DNA from: Clostridiales bacterium
GTDB lineage: Bacteria > Bacillota > Clostridia > Lachnospirales > Cellulosilyticaceae
Reading direction: 5' to 3'
Assembly: GCA_019418225.1 (NCBI GenBank)
Contig: DYCF01000023.1
Coordinates: forward strand, 3,925 to 67,924
DNA: 64,000 nucleotides
The notes under the pieces: generated by a model
Database searches by the model: none
The model's input: the letters and a program-made list of their open reading frames with translations, nothing else
What the model was told of the DNA's origin: nothing
Translations under genes and position numbers: made by a program
Shown here: in pieces, positions 1 through 11,400 of the stretch
How the letters are laid out: each line of letters opens with the position of its first letter
How positions within the stretch are numbered: position 1 is the first letter of the stretch

Positions 1-3000
1 ACTTATTGTGCACCTCTTAAAGTAAAAGCACGTCTTCATAACAAAGAAACAGGAACAAGCGTTGATAGTGAAGTATTTATGGGTGATTTCCCACTTATGA
101 CAGAAAACGCTACATTCGTTATTAATGGTGCAGAACGTGTTATCGTTAGCCAGTTAGTACGTTCTCCTGGTATTTACTATGATATCGCATTCGATAAAAC
201 AGGTAAAAAATTATTCTCTGCATCTGTAATCCCTAACCGTGGTGCATGGTTAGAGTATGAAACAGATTCAAATGATATTTTCTATGTACGTGTAGACCGT
301 ACTCGTAAAGTACCTATTACAGTATTATTACGTTCATTAGGTCTTGGGACTGACGCAGAAATTATCGAGAAATTTGGTGAAGAGCCAAAAATCCTTGAAG
401 CTATTCAAAAGGATACAAGTAAGACTTATGAAGAAGGTCTTTTAGAAATGTACAAACGTATTCGTCCAGGTGAACCACCAACAGTGGACAGTGCGCAAAC
501 ACTTCTTAATAATATGTTCTTCGATCCAAAACGTTACGACCTTGCAAAAGTTGGGCGTTACAAATTCAATAAAAAATTAGCACTTCGTAATCGTGTAACA
601 GGTCTTACACTTGCAGATAACGTTATTGATCCATTCACAGGTGAAATCGTTGCTAGCGAAGGTGATAAAATCACAGTTAAACTTGCTAATGATATTCAAA
701 ACACTGGTATTGAAGCAATCTTCGTAACAGTACCTGGTCAAGAAAATCCTGTAAAAATTCTTACAAATAGAAGTGTAGATCTTACTCACTTTGTAGATGT
801 AGATCCAGCAGAACTTGATATCAAAGATACTGTTTATTACCCAGTACTTGAAGAAATCTTAGAAGAATATCAAGATATTGATGAGATTAAAGCAGCTATC
901 AAAGCTAGAAAAAATGATCTCGTACCAAAATCAATTACATTAGATGATATTTTTGCATCTATTAACTATAACATGCACTTAGAATATGAAATTGGTCTTA
1001 CAGATGATATTGACCATTTAGGAAATAGACGTATTCGTGGTGTAGGTGAATTATTCCAAAACCAATTCCGTATTGGTCTTTCTCGTATGGAAAGAGTTGT
1101 ACGTGAAAGAATGACTATCCAAGATCAAGAAGCAGTTAGTCCACAAGCGTTTATTAACATTCGTCCTGTATCTTCTGCAATCAAAGAATTCTTCGGTAGT
1201 TCACAATTATCTCAGTTCATGGATCAAAACAATCCACTTGCTGAGCTTACACACAAACGTAGATTATCAGCTCTTGGACCAGGTGGCCTTTCAAGAGAAC
1301 GTGCAGGGTTCGAAGTTCGTGACGTTCACTATTCACACTACGGCCGTATGTGCCCTATTGAAACACCTGAGGGACCAAACATCGGTCTTATTAACTCACT
1401 TGCTACATTTGCGCGTATTAACGAATATGGTTTCATTGAAGCACCATACCGTGTAATCGACAAAACAGGTGATGAACCAAGACTTACTGATGAAGTAATC
1501 TACATCACAGCTGATGAAGAAGAAAAATACACAGTATGTCAAGCAACAGAAGAATTTGATGAAAACGGTCACTTTATTAATAAGAGAGTAACAGCTCGTC
1601 ATGGTGACGATATCCTTGAATACGATTACAAAAAAATCGATTTAATGGACGTTTCTACAAAACAAATTGTATCAGTTGCGACAGCACTTATTCCTTTCCT
1701 TGAAAACGATGATGCTAACCGTGCCCTCATGGGTGCCAACATGCAACGTCAGGCTGTACCACTTGTTCGTACAAACAGCCCAATCGTAGCTACAGGTATG
1801 GAGTACAAAATCGGTTTAGATTCAGGTGCTCTTGCTATTGCTAAAGAAGATGGTGTTGTTGAAAAATCAACAGCTAAAGAAATCGTTATTAAAGATAATG
1901 AAGGTAAAAAACACTCTTATAAATTAGAGAAATTTGAACGTAGTAATGCTGGTACATGTATTAATCAAAGACCAATTGTAGATAAAGGTGATATCGTTAA
2001 AAAAGGTGATGTTTTAGCTGATGGACCATCTACACAAAATGGTGAACTTGCTCTTGGTCAAAATCCACTTATTGGATTCATGACATGGGAAGGTTACAAC
2101 TACGAAGATGCTGTTCTTCTTAGTGAACGATTAGTACAAGAAGATATCTATACTTCAATTCATATCGAAGAATATGAAGTTGAAGCACGTGATACTAAAG
2201 TTGGACCAGAAGAGATTACAAGAGATATTCCTAACGTAGGTGAAGATGCTCTTAAAGATCTTGATGAAAGAGGTATTATCCGTGTTGGTGCAGAAGTTCG
2301 TTCAGGAGATATCTTAGTAGGTCGTGTTACACCAAAAGGTGAAACAGAACTTACAGCAGAAGAAAGACTTCTTCGTGCAATCTTCGGTGAAAAAGTAAGA
2401 GAAGTTAGAGATACTTCACTTAGAGTACCTCATGGTGAAGCTGGTATTATCGTAGACGTTAAGATTTTCACACGTGAAAATGGCGATGAGCTTGACCCAG
2501 GTGTTAATAGAATGGTTCGTTGTTATATTGCTCAAAAGAGAAAAATCTCTGTTGGGGATAAAATGGCTGGTCGACATGGTAATAAAGGGGTTATCTCAAG
2601 AGTACTTCCAGTAGAAGATATGCCATTCCTTCCAAACGGTCGTCCTCTTGATATCGTTCTTAACCCACTAGGGGTACCATCACGTATGAATATCGGACAG
2701 GTACTTGAAATCCACTTAAGTCTTGCTGCTAAAGCACTTGGTTTCAAAGTTGAAACACCAGTATTCAACGGTGCAACTGAAAAAGACATTATGGATACTC
2801 TTGAAATGGCTAACGATTACGTTAACTGGACATGGGAAGAATTCGAAGCAAAATGGTCACCAAAAGTTAAACAAGAAGTAATTGATTACCTCTATGAAAA
2901 CAGAGATCACCGCGACGAATGGAGAGGTGTTCCTCTTGATAGAACTGGTAAAGTTCGTTTAAGAGATGGTAGAACAGGTGAAGAATTTGATAACCCTGTA

Positions 3001-3582
3001 ACTATCGGATTCATGCACTACCTCAAACTTCACCACTTAGTTGATGATAAAATGCATGCACGTTCAACAGGTCCATATGCTACAATTACACAACAACCAC
3101 TTGGTGGTAAAGCACAATTCGGTGGACAACGTTTCGGAGAGATGGAGGTTTGGGCACTTGAAGCTTATGGTGCTGCTTACACACTCCAAGAAATCTTAAC
3201 AATTAAATCCGATGACGTTGTGGGTCGTGTTAAAACTTACGAATCAATCGTTAAGGGTGAAAATATTCCTGAACCAGGTATCCCAGAATCATTCAAAGTA
3301 TTACTTAAAGAACTTCAATCACTTGGTCTTGATATCAGAGTGTTAACAAGTAACATGACAGAAGTTGATATTAAAGAAACAACTGAAGATGGTGAAGGCA
3401 TTGCACCAAACGTTGAAGTACTTGAAGAAAGTGCTTTAGATGATGGTTATATCGAAGAAAACATTGATGACTCAGATGCGGAAGCAGAACCAGATTTATT
3501 CGATGATAATATTGAACTAGATTTTGAACCAGAAGATGATATGATCTTTGAGGATGATTCATTAGGTGATTTAGATTTATAA
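1..3582 (+). CDS. rpoB: DNA-directed RNA polymerase subunit beta (5' partial)
   Basis: Catalytic beta subunit of RNA polymerase. The reading frame is open from base 1, so the N-terminus (roughly 85-90 residues by comparison with Bacillus RpoB) lies outside the window. The first residues read TYCAPLKVKARLHNKETG, a conserved beta-subunit stretch. The rifampicin-binding region (about 1198-1320) reads SQLSQFMDQNNPLAELTHKR and continues with RLSALGPGG. The positions usually mutated to resistance carry the sensitive residues, so the strain is inferred to be rifampicin-susceptible at this locus. GDKMAGRHGNKG (about 2555-2590) and the C-terminal GGKAQFGGQRFGEMEVWALE segment are intact. The last 60 or so residues are strikingly acidic (repeated D/E). 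rpoC begins 22 bases downstream. Confidence 0.98.
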   Translation, partial: TYCAPLKVKARLHNKETGTSVDSEVFMGDFPLMTENATFVINGAERVIVSQLVRSPGIYYDIAFDKTGKKLFSASVIPNRGAWLEYETDSNDIFYVRVDRTRKVPITVLLRSLGLGTDAEIIEKFGEEPKILEAIQKDTSKTYEEGLLEMYKRIRPGEPPTVDSAQTLLNNMFFDPKRYDLAKVGRYKFNKKLALRNRVTGLTLADNVIDPFTGEIVASEGDKITVKLANDIQNTGIEAIFVTVPGQENPVKILTNRSVDLTHFVDVDPAELDIKDTVYYPVLEEILEEYQDIDEIKAAIKARKNDLVPKSITLDDIFASINYNMHLEYEIGLTDDIDHLGNRRIRGVGELFQNQFRIGLSRMERVVRERMTIQDQEAVSPQAFINIRPVSSAIKEFFGSSQLSQFMDQNNPLAELTHKRRLSALGPGGLSRERAGFEVRDVHYSHYGRMCPIETPEGPNIGLINSLATFARINEYGFIEAPYRVIDKTGDEPRLTDEVIYITADEEEKYTVCQATEEFDENGHFINKRVTARHGDDILEYDYKKIDLMDVSTKQIVSVATALIPFLENDDANRALMGANMQRQAVPLVRTNSPIVATGMEYKIGLDSGALAIAKEDGVVEKSTAKEIVIKDNEGKKHSYKLEKFERSNAGTCINQRPIVDKGDIVKKGDVLADGPSTQNGELALGQNPLIGFMTWEGYNYEDAVLLSERLVQEDIYTSIHIEEYEVEARDTKVGPEEITRDIPNVGEDALKDLDERGIIRVGAEVRSGDILVGRVTPKGETELTAEERLLRAIFGEKVREVRDTSLRVPHGEAGIIVDVKIFTRENGDELDPGVNRMVRCYIAQKRKISVGDKMAGRHGNKGVISRVLPVEDMPFLPNGRPLDIVLNPLGVPSRMNIGQVLEIHLSLAAKALGFKVETPVFNGATEKDIMDTLEMANDYVNWTWEEFEAKWSPKVKQEVIDYLYENRDHRDEWRGVPLDRTGKVRLRDGRTGEEFDNPVTIGFMHYLKLHHLVDDKMHARSTGPYATITQQPLGGKAQFGGQRFGEMEVWALEAYGAAYTLQEILTIKSDDVVGRVKTYESIVKGENIPEPGIPESFKVLLKELQSLGLDIRVLTSNMTEVDIKETTEDGEGIAPNVEVLEESALDDGYIEENIDDSDAEAEPDLFDDNIELDFEPEDDMIFEDDSLGDLDL

Positions 3583-3604
3583 AAGTATGAAGGGAGTGCA
3601 TAGC

Positions 3605-6600
3605 ATGTCAAACATGGATCAAGCTATCTTCTTTGAAAAAATTAAGATAGGACTTGCTTCCCCTGAAAAAATCCGCGAGTGGTCACGAGGAGAAGTAAAA
3701 AAACCAGAAACAATTAACTACCGTACACAAAGACCAGAAAGAGATGGTCTCTTCTGCGAAAGAATTTTCGGACCTAGCAAAGACTGGGAATGTCACTGTG
3801 GAAAGTATAAGAGAATTAGATATAAAGGCGTAGTTTGTGATCGTTGTGGCGTTGAAGTTACAAAAGCAAAAGTACGTCGTGAGAGAATGGGGCACATTGA
3901 ACTGGCTGCTCCAGTATCTCACATTTGGTACTTCAAAGGTATTCCAAGTAGAATGGGTCTTATCTTAGATATTACTCCAGGTAAACTTGAGAAAATCTTA
4001 TACTTCGCTTCTTACATTGTATTAGACCCAAAAGATACAGGTCTTGCCTACAAAGAAATTTTAGGCGAAAAAGAATTTAGAGAAGCTGAAGAGAAATACG
4101 GTGCAGGCTCATTTGTTGCTGAAATGGGTGCTGAAGCTATCAAAAAACTTCTTCAAGACATCGACCTTGAGAAAGAAAGTGCTGAACTTAAAGATCAGCT
4201 CAGAACTACAACAGGTCAAAAAAGAGTTCGTGTTATCAAACGTCTTGAAGTAATTGAAGCTTTCCGTTTATCAGAAAATAAACCAGAGTGGATGATTATG
4301 GATGTAGTACCAGTACTTCCTCCAGATCTTAGACCAATGATTCAACTTGATGGTGGACGTTTCGCAACATCTGACCTTAATGACCTTTACAGAAGAGTTA
4401 TTAACCGTAACAACCGTCTTAAAAGATTACTTGATTTAGGAGCTCCTAACATCATCGTAAGAAATGAAAAGCGTATGTTACAAGAGGCAGTTGATGCACT
4501 TATCGATAATGGTCGTCGTGGTAAACCTGTAGTGGGTCCTGGAAACAGACCACTTAAATCATTATCTGATATGCTTAAAGGTAAATCAGGTCGTTTCCGT
4601 CAAAACTTACTTGGTAAACGTGTTGACTACTCAGGACGTTCAGTTATCGTAGTAGGGCCAAGTCTTAAAATTTATCAATGTGGTCTTCCAAAAGAAATGG
4701 CGATTGAGTTATTCAAACCTTTCGTTATGAAAAAATTAGTATCTGATGGTATTGCACACAATATCAAAAATGCTAAACACATGATTGAAAGATTACAACC
4801 ACAAATTTGGGACGTTCTTGAAGAAATCATTAAAGAGCATCCAGTAATGCTTAACCGTGCTCCTACACTTCACCGCTTAGGTATCCAAGCATTCGAACCA
4901 ATCCTTGTAGAAGGACGTGCCATTAAACTTCACCCACTTGTATGTACAGCTTACAATGCTGACTTCGATGGTGACCAGATGGCGGTTCACGTACCATTAT
5001 CAGTAGAAGCACAAGCAGAATGTAGATTCCTTCTTTTAGCACCAAACAACCTTCTTAAACCTTCTGATGGGGCACCAGTTGCTGTACCATCTCAAGATAT
5101 GGTTCTTGGTATCTACTACCTCACACTTAAGAAAGAAGATGAGGAGTATGCTACTCGTGAAGCAGTAGGAGAACTTACAGATAAAGATGAGCTTGAAGAA
5201 GTAACAAAAGAAGATGGAACAGTAGTATATGTTAAACGCCAAATTGGCTCAGGCAAATATTTCCATGATGAAAAAGAAGCGCTTCTTGCTTATGACAATA
5301 AAGTAGTGACACTTCATGCACCAATTCATGTACGTCATACAGTAATGGTGGATGGTGAAATGCAAACAGGTCTTACAGAAACTACAGTTGGACGTATTAT
5401 CTTAAATGAAATTATGCCACAAGACTTAGGTTTCGTAGACAGAACTAAAGAAGAAAACAAATTCAAATATGAAGTTGATTTCTTAGCCGGTAAAAAAGAA
5501 CTTGGTAAGATCATTAAAAAATGTATTAACAAACATGGTGCAACACAAACAGCTATTCTATTAGATAACATTAAGGACTTAGGTTATAAGTTCTCTACTA
5601 GAGGGGCGCTTACAGTATCTGTATCAGATATGACAGTACCACCAGAAAAACCAATGTATCTTGAAGAAGCTCAAAAAGCAGTAGATCATGTAACTAAATT
5701 ATTCAGACGTGGTCTTATGACAGATGAAGAACGTTATAACAAAGTTATCCAAGCATGGAACGTTGCCAATGATAAGATTACAAAGGCGCTTCTTGATAAC
5801 CTTGGACGTTATAACAATATCTACATGATGGCTCACTCTGGTGCCCGTGGTTCTACCAACCAGATTAAACAGTTAGCTGGTATGCGTGGTCTGATGGCAT
5901 CTACATCAGGTCGTACAATCGAGCTTCCTATCAAAGCTAACTTCCGTGAAGGTCTTACTGTACTTGAATACTTCATCTCAGCTCACGGTGCTCGTAAAGG
6001 TCTTGCCGATACAGCGCTTCGTACAGCCGATTCAGGATACCTTACACGTCGTCTTGTAGACGTTTCTCAAGACGTTATCATTCGTGAACAAGATTGTCAC
6101 GAACATCATCCAGATGAACCAATTCCAGGTATGTGGGTTCAAGCTTACAAAGATGGTTCAGAAGTCATCGAGCCACTTAGTGAACGTTTAAGTGGACGTT
6201 TCACAGCAGAACCAATCGTTCACCCAGAAACAGGTGAAGTAATTGTTGAAGCTAACAAAATGATTACACCTAACCAAGCTGAATATATTGAATCAATCGG
6301 TATTACAGGTGCACGTATCCGTAACGTACTTAGATGTAAATCTAAGATGGGTGTATGTGCTAGATGTTACGGTGCAAACATGTCATCTGGTAATGAAGTA
6401 AGAATTGGTGAATCAGTAGGTATCATCGCTGCTCAATCAATCGGTGAACCAGGTACACAGCTTACAATGCGTACTTTCCATACAGGGGGTATTGCCGGAG
6501 ACGATATCACTCAAGGTCTTCCTCGTGTCGAAGAGTTATTCGAGGCACGTAAACCAAAAGGTCTTGCGATTATCTCAGAAATCGATGGTATCGTATCAAT

Positions 6601-7234
6601 TACAGATAACAAGAAAAAACGTGAAGTTACAATCACAGATAATGAAACAGGTAATGTAAAATCGTACGTAATTCCTTACGGTTCAAGAATCAAAGTTACA
6701 GATGGTATGTCTGTAGAAGCTGGTGATGAGCTTACAGAAGGTAGCGTTAACCCACATGATATCCTTAAAATTAAAGGTGTTCTTGGGGTACAACATTACA
6801 TGATTCAAGAAGTACAACGTGTTTACCGTCTACAAGGGGTAGATATCAATGATAAACATATCGAAGTTATTGTTCGTCAAATGCTTAAAAAAGTTAAAAT
6901 CGAAGAAAACGGAGATACAGATTTACTTCCAGGAAGTTCAGTTGATATCTTAGACTTTGAAGATGTAAACAAAGAAGCAATTGCTAAAGGTTTACAGCCA
7001 GCAGAAGGTAAGAATGTACTTTTAGGTATTACAAAAGCATCTCTTGCTACAGAAAGCTTCTTATCAGCAGCCTCATTCCAAGAAACAACTAAAGTTCTTA
7101 CAGAGGCAGCTATTAAAGGTAAAACAGACCCACTTATCGGTCTTAAAGAGAACGTTATCATCGGTAAACTTATTCCAGCCGGTACAGGTATGGATAGATA
7201 CCGTAAACTCGACATCGAGATGGTTAACGACTAA
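3605..7234 (+). CDS. rpoC: DNA-directed RNA polymerase subunit beta'
   Basis: Beta' subunit, 1209 residues, forming the active-site cleft with RpoB. The catalytic Mg-binding motif NADFDGDQMAVH is at about residue 450. The N-terminal zinc ribbon (CHCGKYKRIRYKGVVCDRCG) and the second Cys cluster (C..CKSKMGVCARCYG, about residue 910) are present, as is the trigger-loop/bridge-helix region with GEPGTQLTMRTFHTGG. An in-frame ATG lies at 3587, but the start is placed at 3605 because AAGGGAG (3590-3596) sits 8 bases upstream of it. Co-transcribed with rpoB; a terminator follows directly. Confidence 0.98.
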   Translation: MSNMDQAIFFEKIKIGLASPEKIREWSRGEVKKPETINYRTQRPERDGLFCERIFGPSKDWECHCGKYKRIRYKGVVCDRCGVEVTKAKVRRERMGHIELAAPVSHIWYFKGIPSRMGLILDITPGKLEKILYFASYIVLDPKDTGLAYKEILGEKEFREAEEKYGAGSFVAEMGAEAIKKLLQDIDLEKESAELKDQLRTTTGQKRVRVIKRLEVIEAFRLSENKPEWMIMDVVPVLPPDLRPMIQLDGGRFATSDLNDLYRRVINRNNRLKRLLDLGAPNIIVRNEKRMLQEAVDALIDNGRRGKPVVGPGNRPLKSLSDMLKGKSGRFRQNLLGKRVDYSGRSVIVVGPSLKIYQCGLPKEMAIELFKPFVMKKLVSDGIAHNIKNAKHMIERLQPQIWDVLEEIIKEHPVMLNRAPTLHRLGIQAFEPILVEGRAIKLHPLVCTAYNADFDGDQMAVHVPLSVEAQAECRFLLLAPNNLLKPSDGAPVAVPSQDMVLGIYYLTLKKEDEEYATREAVGELTDKDELEEVTKEDGTVVYVKRQIGSGKYFHDEKEALLAYDNKVVTLHAPIHVRHTVMVDGEMQTGLTETTVGRIILNEIMPQDLGFVDRTKEENKFKYEVDFLAGKKELGKIIKKCINKHGATQTAILLDNIKDLGYKFSTRGALTVSVSDMTVPPEKPMYLEEAQKAVDHVTKLFRRGLMTDEERYNKVIQAWNVANDKITKALLDNLGRYNNIYMMAHSGARGSTNQIKQLAGMRGLMASTSGRTIELPIKANFREGLTVLEYFISAHGARKGLADTALRTADSGYLTRRLVDVSQDVIIREQDCHEHHPDEPIPGMWVQAYKDGSEVIEPLSERLSGRFTAEPIVHPETGEVIVEANKMITPNQAEYIESIGITGARIRNVLRCKSKMGVCARCYGANMSSGNEVRIGESVGIIAAQSIGEPGTQLTMRTFHTGGIAGDDITQGLPRVEELFEARKPKGLAIISEIDGIVSITDNKKKREVTITDNETGNVKSYVIPYGSRIKVTDGMSVEAGDELTEGSVNPHDILKIKGVLGVQHYMIQEVQRVYRLQGVDINDKHIEVIVRQMLKKVKIEENGDTDLLPGSSVDILDFEDVNKEAIAKGLQPAEGKNVLLGITKASLATESFLSAASFQETTKVLTEAAIKGKTDPLIGLKENVIIGKLIPAGTGMDRYRKLDIEMVND

Positions 7235-7240
7235 TAAATT

Positions 7241-7285
7241 AAAGTGGTATTTAGAAGGTGAAAGCTTTCTAGATACCACTTTTTG
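7241..7285 (+). terminator. Rho-independent terminator after rpoC
   Basis: A 16-base stem (AAAGTGGTATTTAGAA with TTCTAGATACCACTTT, one G-T pair) closes a nine-base loop and runs into TTTTT. It ends the rpoBC transcript, so the next genes are not simple read-through partners. Confidence 0.9.
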
Positions 7286-7324
7286 TAGTTTATATAAAAT
7301 AATCTAAAGTATAGTAAGATGTGA

Positions 7325-7330
7325 TATAAT
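7325..7330 (+). promoter_or_regulatory. Extended -10 promoter element for the lipoprotein gene
   Basis: TGATATAAT is a full -10 hexamer with the upstream TG of extended -10 promoters. It lies 68 bases before the lipoprotein start and just after the rpoC terminator. No convincing -35 is seen at the expected spacing. Confidence 0.5.
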
Positions 7331-7397
7331 AAAATATAGTAATAAATTTAGGCCATTTGGGAAAATATATGGTGAACAAATTATGAGGTGAGATGAT

Positions 7398-8246
7398 ATG
7401 TATAATATAAGAAAATTAGGTCCAATTTTATTGGGAACACTGTTATTAACAGTAGGGTGTAGTGCAAGTCCAGACAAGCTTATGAGTGAGGTAATTGAAA
7501 ACATGAATGGTACAAGCAGCTATACGTTAGTTGCAAATACTAAAATGACAACAGATATTGAGGGACAGGCTGCTGTTACAATAGATAGTACATATGAAAC
7601 TAAAGGAACAATATCTCCAGAAGCACTACTTAGTATAACAAATACGACGACTTTAGAAGCTGATGGGACAAATGAAGAAGAGACTAAAGTCAGCTATATA
7701 GAACAAACAGAAGATGGGATTTGTTACTATGAACAACAAGGGGAAACGTGGTATAAGATTACTGTAGATGGTATGGATATGCTAGGGGATATGGTCAAAA
7801 CACCTAGTAAAGTGACTAAAAATTTCATGAAATACCTAAGTGAATATGAAAAATTAGGAGAAGTAGAAATTGATGGAAAGACTTGTTATGAAGTGCTAGC
7901 AAAGGTGCCAGCAGAGAAGTTCTTAGATGTAATTGAAGAAGTTAATAATATTCAAGACCTAGGTTTAAGTTTAGATGCCATAGAGATGATGAGTGCTAAA
8001 CAAGAAGAATTTGGGGGACTCATGATTAAGTTTTATATCGATAAAGAGAGTAAGACTTTAGTGAAACAATCTATGGATTTAAGTAATATGATGAAGATTG
8101 GTTTACAGGGAGAATTTAAAAATCAAGGTAGTGAGGCGGCAGTTAATGGGGTAGACTGCAAGATGGAAATAGTTTATGAAGATATCAATAATACTACTGC
8201 TGTAGAGATACCAGAAGAAGTACACAGTGCACAAGAACTAGAATAA
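7398..8246 (+). CDS. DUF6612-like surface lipoprotein
   Basis: Secreted lipoprotein of 282 residues and unknown function. A short basic N-terminus is followed by a hydrophobic segment and the lipobox LTVGC (Cys21), predicting lipid attachment outside the membrane. The mature part is rich in Thr, Glu and Lys and alternates charged and beta-prone segments. It resembles the LppX/LolA-like DUF6612 family found in many Firmicutes; that assignment is by general appearance. AGGTGAG lies 7 bases before the ATG. It has its own likely promoter and terminator, so it is probably monocistronic. Confidence 0.75.
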   Translation: MYNIRKLGPILLGTLLLTVGCSASPDKLMSEVIENMNGTSSYTLVANTKMTTDIEGQAAVTIDSTYETKGTISPEALLSITNTTTLEADGTNEEETKVSYIEQTEDGICYYEQQGETWYKITVDGMDMLGDMVKTPSKVTKNFMKYLSEYEKLGEVEIDGKTCYEVLAKVPAEKFLDVIEEVNNIQDLGLSLDAIEMMSAKQEEFGGLMIKFYIDKESKTLVKQSMDLSNMMKIGLQGEFKNQGSEAAVNGVDCKMEIVYEDINNTTAVEIPEEVHSAQELE

Positions 8247-8256
8247 GGGATTTAAG

Positions 8257-8294
8257 GGAGCTACTATGAAATTATTTTCGTAATAGCTCCTTTT
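8257..8294 (+). terminator. Terminator after the lipoprotein gene
   Basis: GGAGCTA pairs with TAGCTCC across an A/T-rich loop, followed by TTTT. It separates the lipoprotein from polC. Confidence 0.75.
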
Positions 8295-8467
8295 AAATTT
8301 TTAAGTATACTAGCGAAATATTTTGTGATATCTCTTTGATATTGCAGCAGATTTGGAGAAAAGGGAAAAATAGGGAGTTGTTTTTAGGGGGGTAAGCTTG
8401 TTATATTATAATAATGAACTTACAATAGGAGTATTAGAGAAGAGGTTTGGTGAGAATGGAGGAAAAG

Positions 8468-11400
8468 ATGCAAACAGAAACAAGAGCATTCTTTGATGTT
8501 TTAACAGAGCTTAAAGTAGATGAGAAGCTTTATAATATATTTCGTGATGTACAGGTTAGTCGTGTTGTTCTTAATGAGAAAAGTAATGATTTAACTTTTT
8601 ATATTACGAAAGATGAATTGATTAAAAGAGTGGATATTGTTAAGATGCAAAACAATATTAAAAGTAAAATGTTTATGAATGCGCCTATTGGCATTCATTT
8701 TAAAGAAGTTTATGACTTACCAGAGGCCTATACTTTAGAGCAACTAGTAGGAGATTATAAAAGTAGTTTGCTTACAGAGATAAGTGAGAAGAGTCATATG
8801 TTATATGCACTTATTAAAGATTCTGATTGGAAAGTACATGATAATGTCGTGACATTAAATATGGATAATAGTTTACTTGCAAAACGTAAATCCGATGAGC
8901 TTAGAATATACTTAGAAGAAGTTTTTAAAGAGCGTTTTAAAATGGAGGTACGTTTTCTTTTTGACTTTGTGGATAGTGAAAATCCTCAGGCTTATGTTGT
9001 GGAAAATGAGACGAAGCTTAAGGGTGAAGTTGTTCATGTCATGGAAAATATTAAAGAGATAGATGATAAACCAACAGCCGGCAGCGAAGAAAAGCCAGCT
9101 GAAGAAAAAGAAGGCTTTGAAGTCCAACCTAAGATGACACGGAAGAAGACTCCATTAGATCCAGACGTATTCTTCGGTCGTGAAGTAGAAGGTGAGATTG
9201 CACCAATTGAAATGATTGTTGATGAAATTGGTGAGGTAGTTATTCATGGTAAGATCCTTAGTATTGATACCAGAGAAATTCGTATGGAAAAAACAATTAT
9301 TATGTTTGATATTACAGATTTCACAGATACTATTACTGTGAAGTTATTCGTTAAAAATGATGAGCTTGGAGATGTTCTTGCAAAGCTTAAGAAGGGTAAC
9401 TTCTATATTGTAAAAGGGATGGCCATGTTTGATAAGTTTGATAAGGAGGTAGGAATTAGTTCTGTAAAAGGTATTAAACCGACTTCTGATTTTACTGTAA
9501 AGCGTATGGATGATAGCGAGGAGAAGCGTGTCGAACTTCATTTACACACTATGATGAGTGATATGGATAGCGTTGTAGATATCAAGAAGATGATTGATCG
9601 TGCGAAATCATGGGGCATGCCAGCTATTGCGATTACTGATCATGGTTGTTTACAGGCTTTTCCAATTGCCAATCACTGTGTTTCAAAGGATGAGCCTTTT
9701 AAAGTTATTTATGGGGTTGAAGCTTACTTTGTAGATGATTTAAAAGAAACTGTTATTAATTCTAAAAATCAAAGTTTAACTGACTCATATGTTGTATTTG
9801 ACTTGGAGACGACAGGGTTTAGTGCGAAATTTAATCGTATTATTGAGATTGGTGCAGTAAAAGTAGTAGATGGTCAGATTGTAGATAGCTTTAGTGAATT
9901 TGTAAATCCTGGCGTACCTATTCCTTATGAGATTGAACAACTTACAGGAATTAATGATACTATGGTAAAAGACGCTGCCAAAGTAGATGAGATTTTACCT
10001 AAATTCTTAGCATTCTGTGAAGGGTCCGTAATGGTTGCACATAATGCGGAATTTGATATGAGTTTCGTTAAAGCTAATGCGGAAAGGTTAAACTTACCAT
10101 GCGAGTACACGATATTAGACACGGTTGCCTTAGCGCGTGTACTAATGCCTCACTTAGGAAACTTTAAACTTAATAATATTTGTAAACATTTAGGTATTAG
10201 TCTTGAAAATCATCACCGTGCTGTAGATGATGCCACAGCTACTGGCGAGATATTTGTTAAGTTTATTGAAATGCTTCATGAAAAAGAAATCTATTATTTA
10301 GATGAGATTGAAAAGTTGATGGAGATTTCAGATGAATATATTAAGAAGCTTCCGACTTACCATGGCATTATATTAATTAAGACAGAGACGGGTCGTATTA
10401 ACTTAAACAAACTTGTCTCAGCTTCTCATTTAGACTACTTTAACCGTAGACCACGTATGCCCAAGAGTTTAATTCAAAAGTATCGTGAAGGATTAATTAT
10501 TGGCTCGGCCTGTGAAGCAGGAGAAGTATTCCAGGCAATTATTAGAGAAAAGGATGAAGCAGAAGTTGCAAGGATTGTTAATTTCTATGATTATTTAGAG
10601 ATTCAGCCTATAGGAAATAATAGCTTTATGCTTAGAAGTGATAAATATGCAGCTAGCACAGAAGAAGACCTTAGAAATTACAATCGTAAAATTGTAGAAT
10701 TAGGAGAAGAATATAATAAGCCAGTTGTAGCGACTTGTGATGTACACTTCTTAGACCCGGAAGATGAGATTTACAGACGTATCATTATGGCCGGTAAAGG
10801 ATTTAAAGATGCAGATGATCAGCCGCCTTTATATTTACGTACAACTCAGGAGATGTTAGAGGAGTTTAGCTATTTAGGTGAAGAAAAGGCAAGGGAAGTT
10901 GTTATTACAAATACCAATTTAATTAATGATCAGATTGATAGGATCTCTCCTGTACTGCCAGATAAGTGTCCGCCAGAAATTCCGAATTCAGACGAGACAC
11001 TGCGTAAGATCTGTTACGATAAGGCACATGAGATTTATGGACCTGAATTACATGAAGTAGTTAAAGAAAGATTAGAGAGGGAACTTCACTCCATCATTAG
11101 TAATGGATTCGCCGTAATGTATATCATTGCACAGAAATTAGTATGGGATTCCAATGATCATGGTTATCTCGTAGGGTCAAGGGGATCTGTAGGATCATCC
11201 TTTGCAGCAACCATGTCAGGGATTACCGAAGTTAATCCATTACCACCACATTATATTTGTCCGCAGTGTTATTATACAGATTTTGATTCGCCTGAGGTAA
11301 AAGCCTATGCCGGAAGCTCAGGTTGTGATATGCCAGATGCTGTTTGTCCAAAATGTGGGCATGCACTTAATAAAGAGGGACATGATATTCCTTTTGAAAC

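Noticed and set aside
6877..7215. 112-codon minus-strand frame inside rpoC
   Set aside because: Antisense to the conserved RpoC C-terminus, with no promoter or ribosome site.
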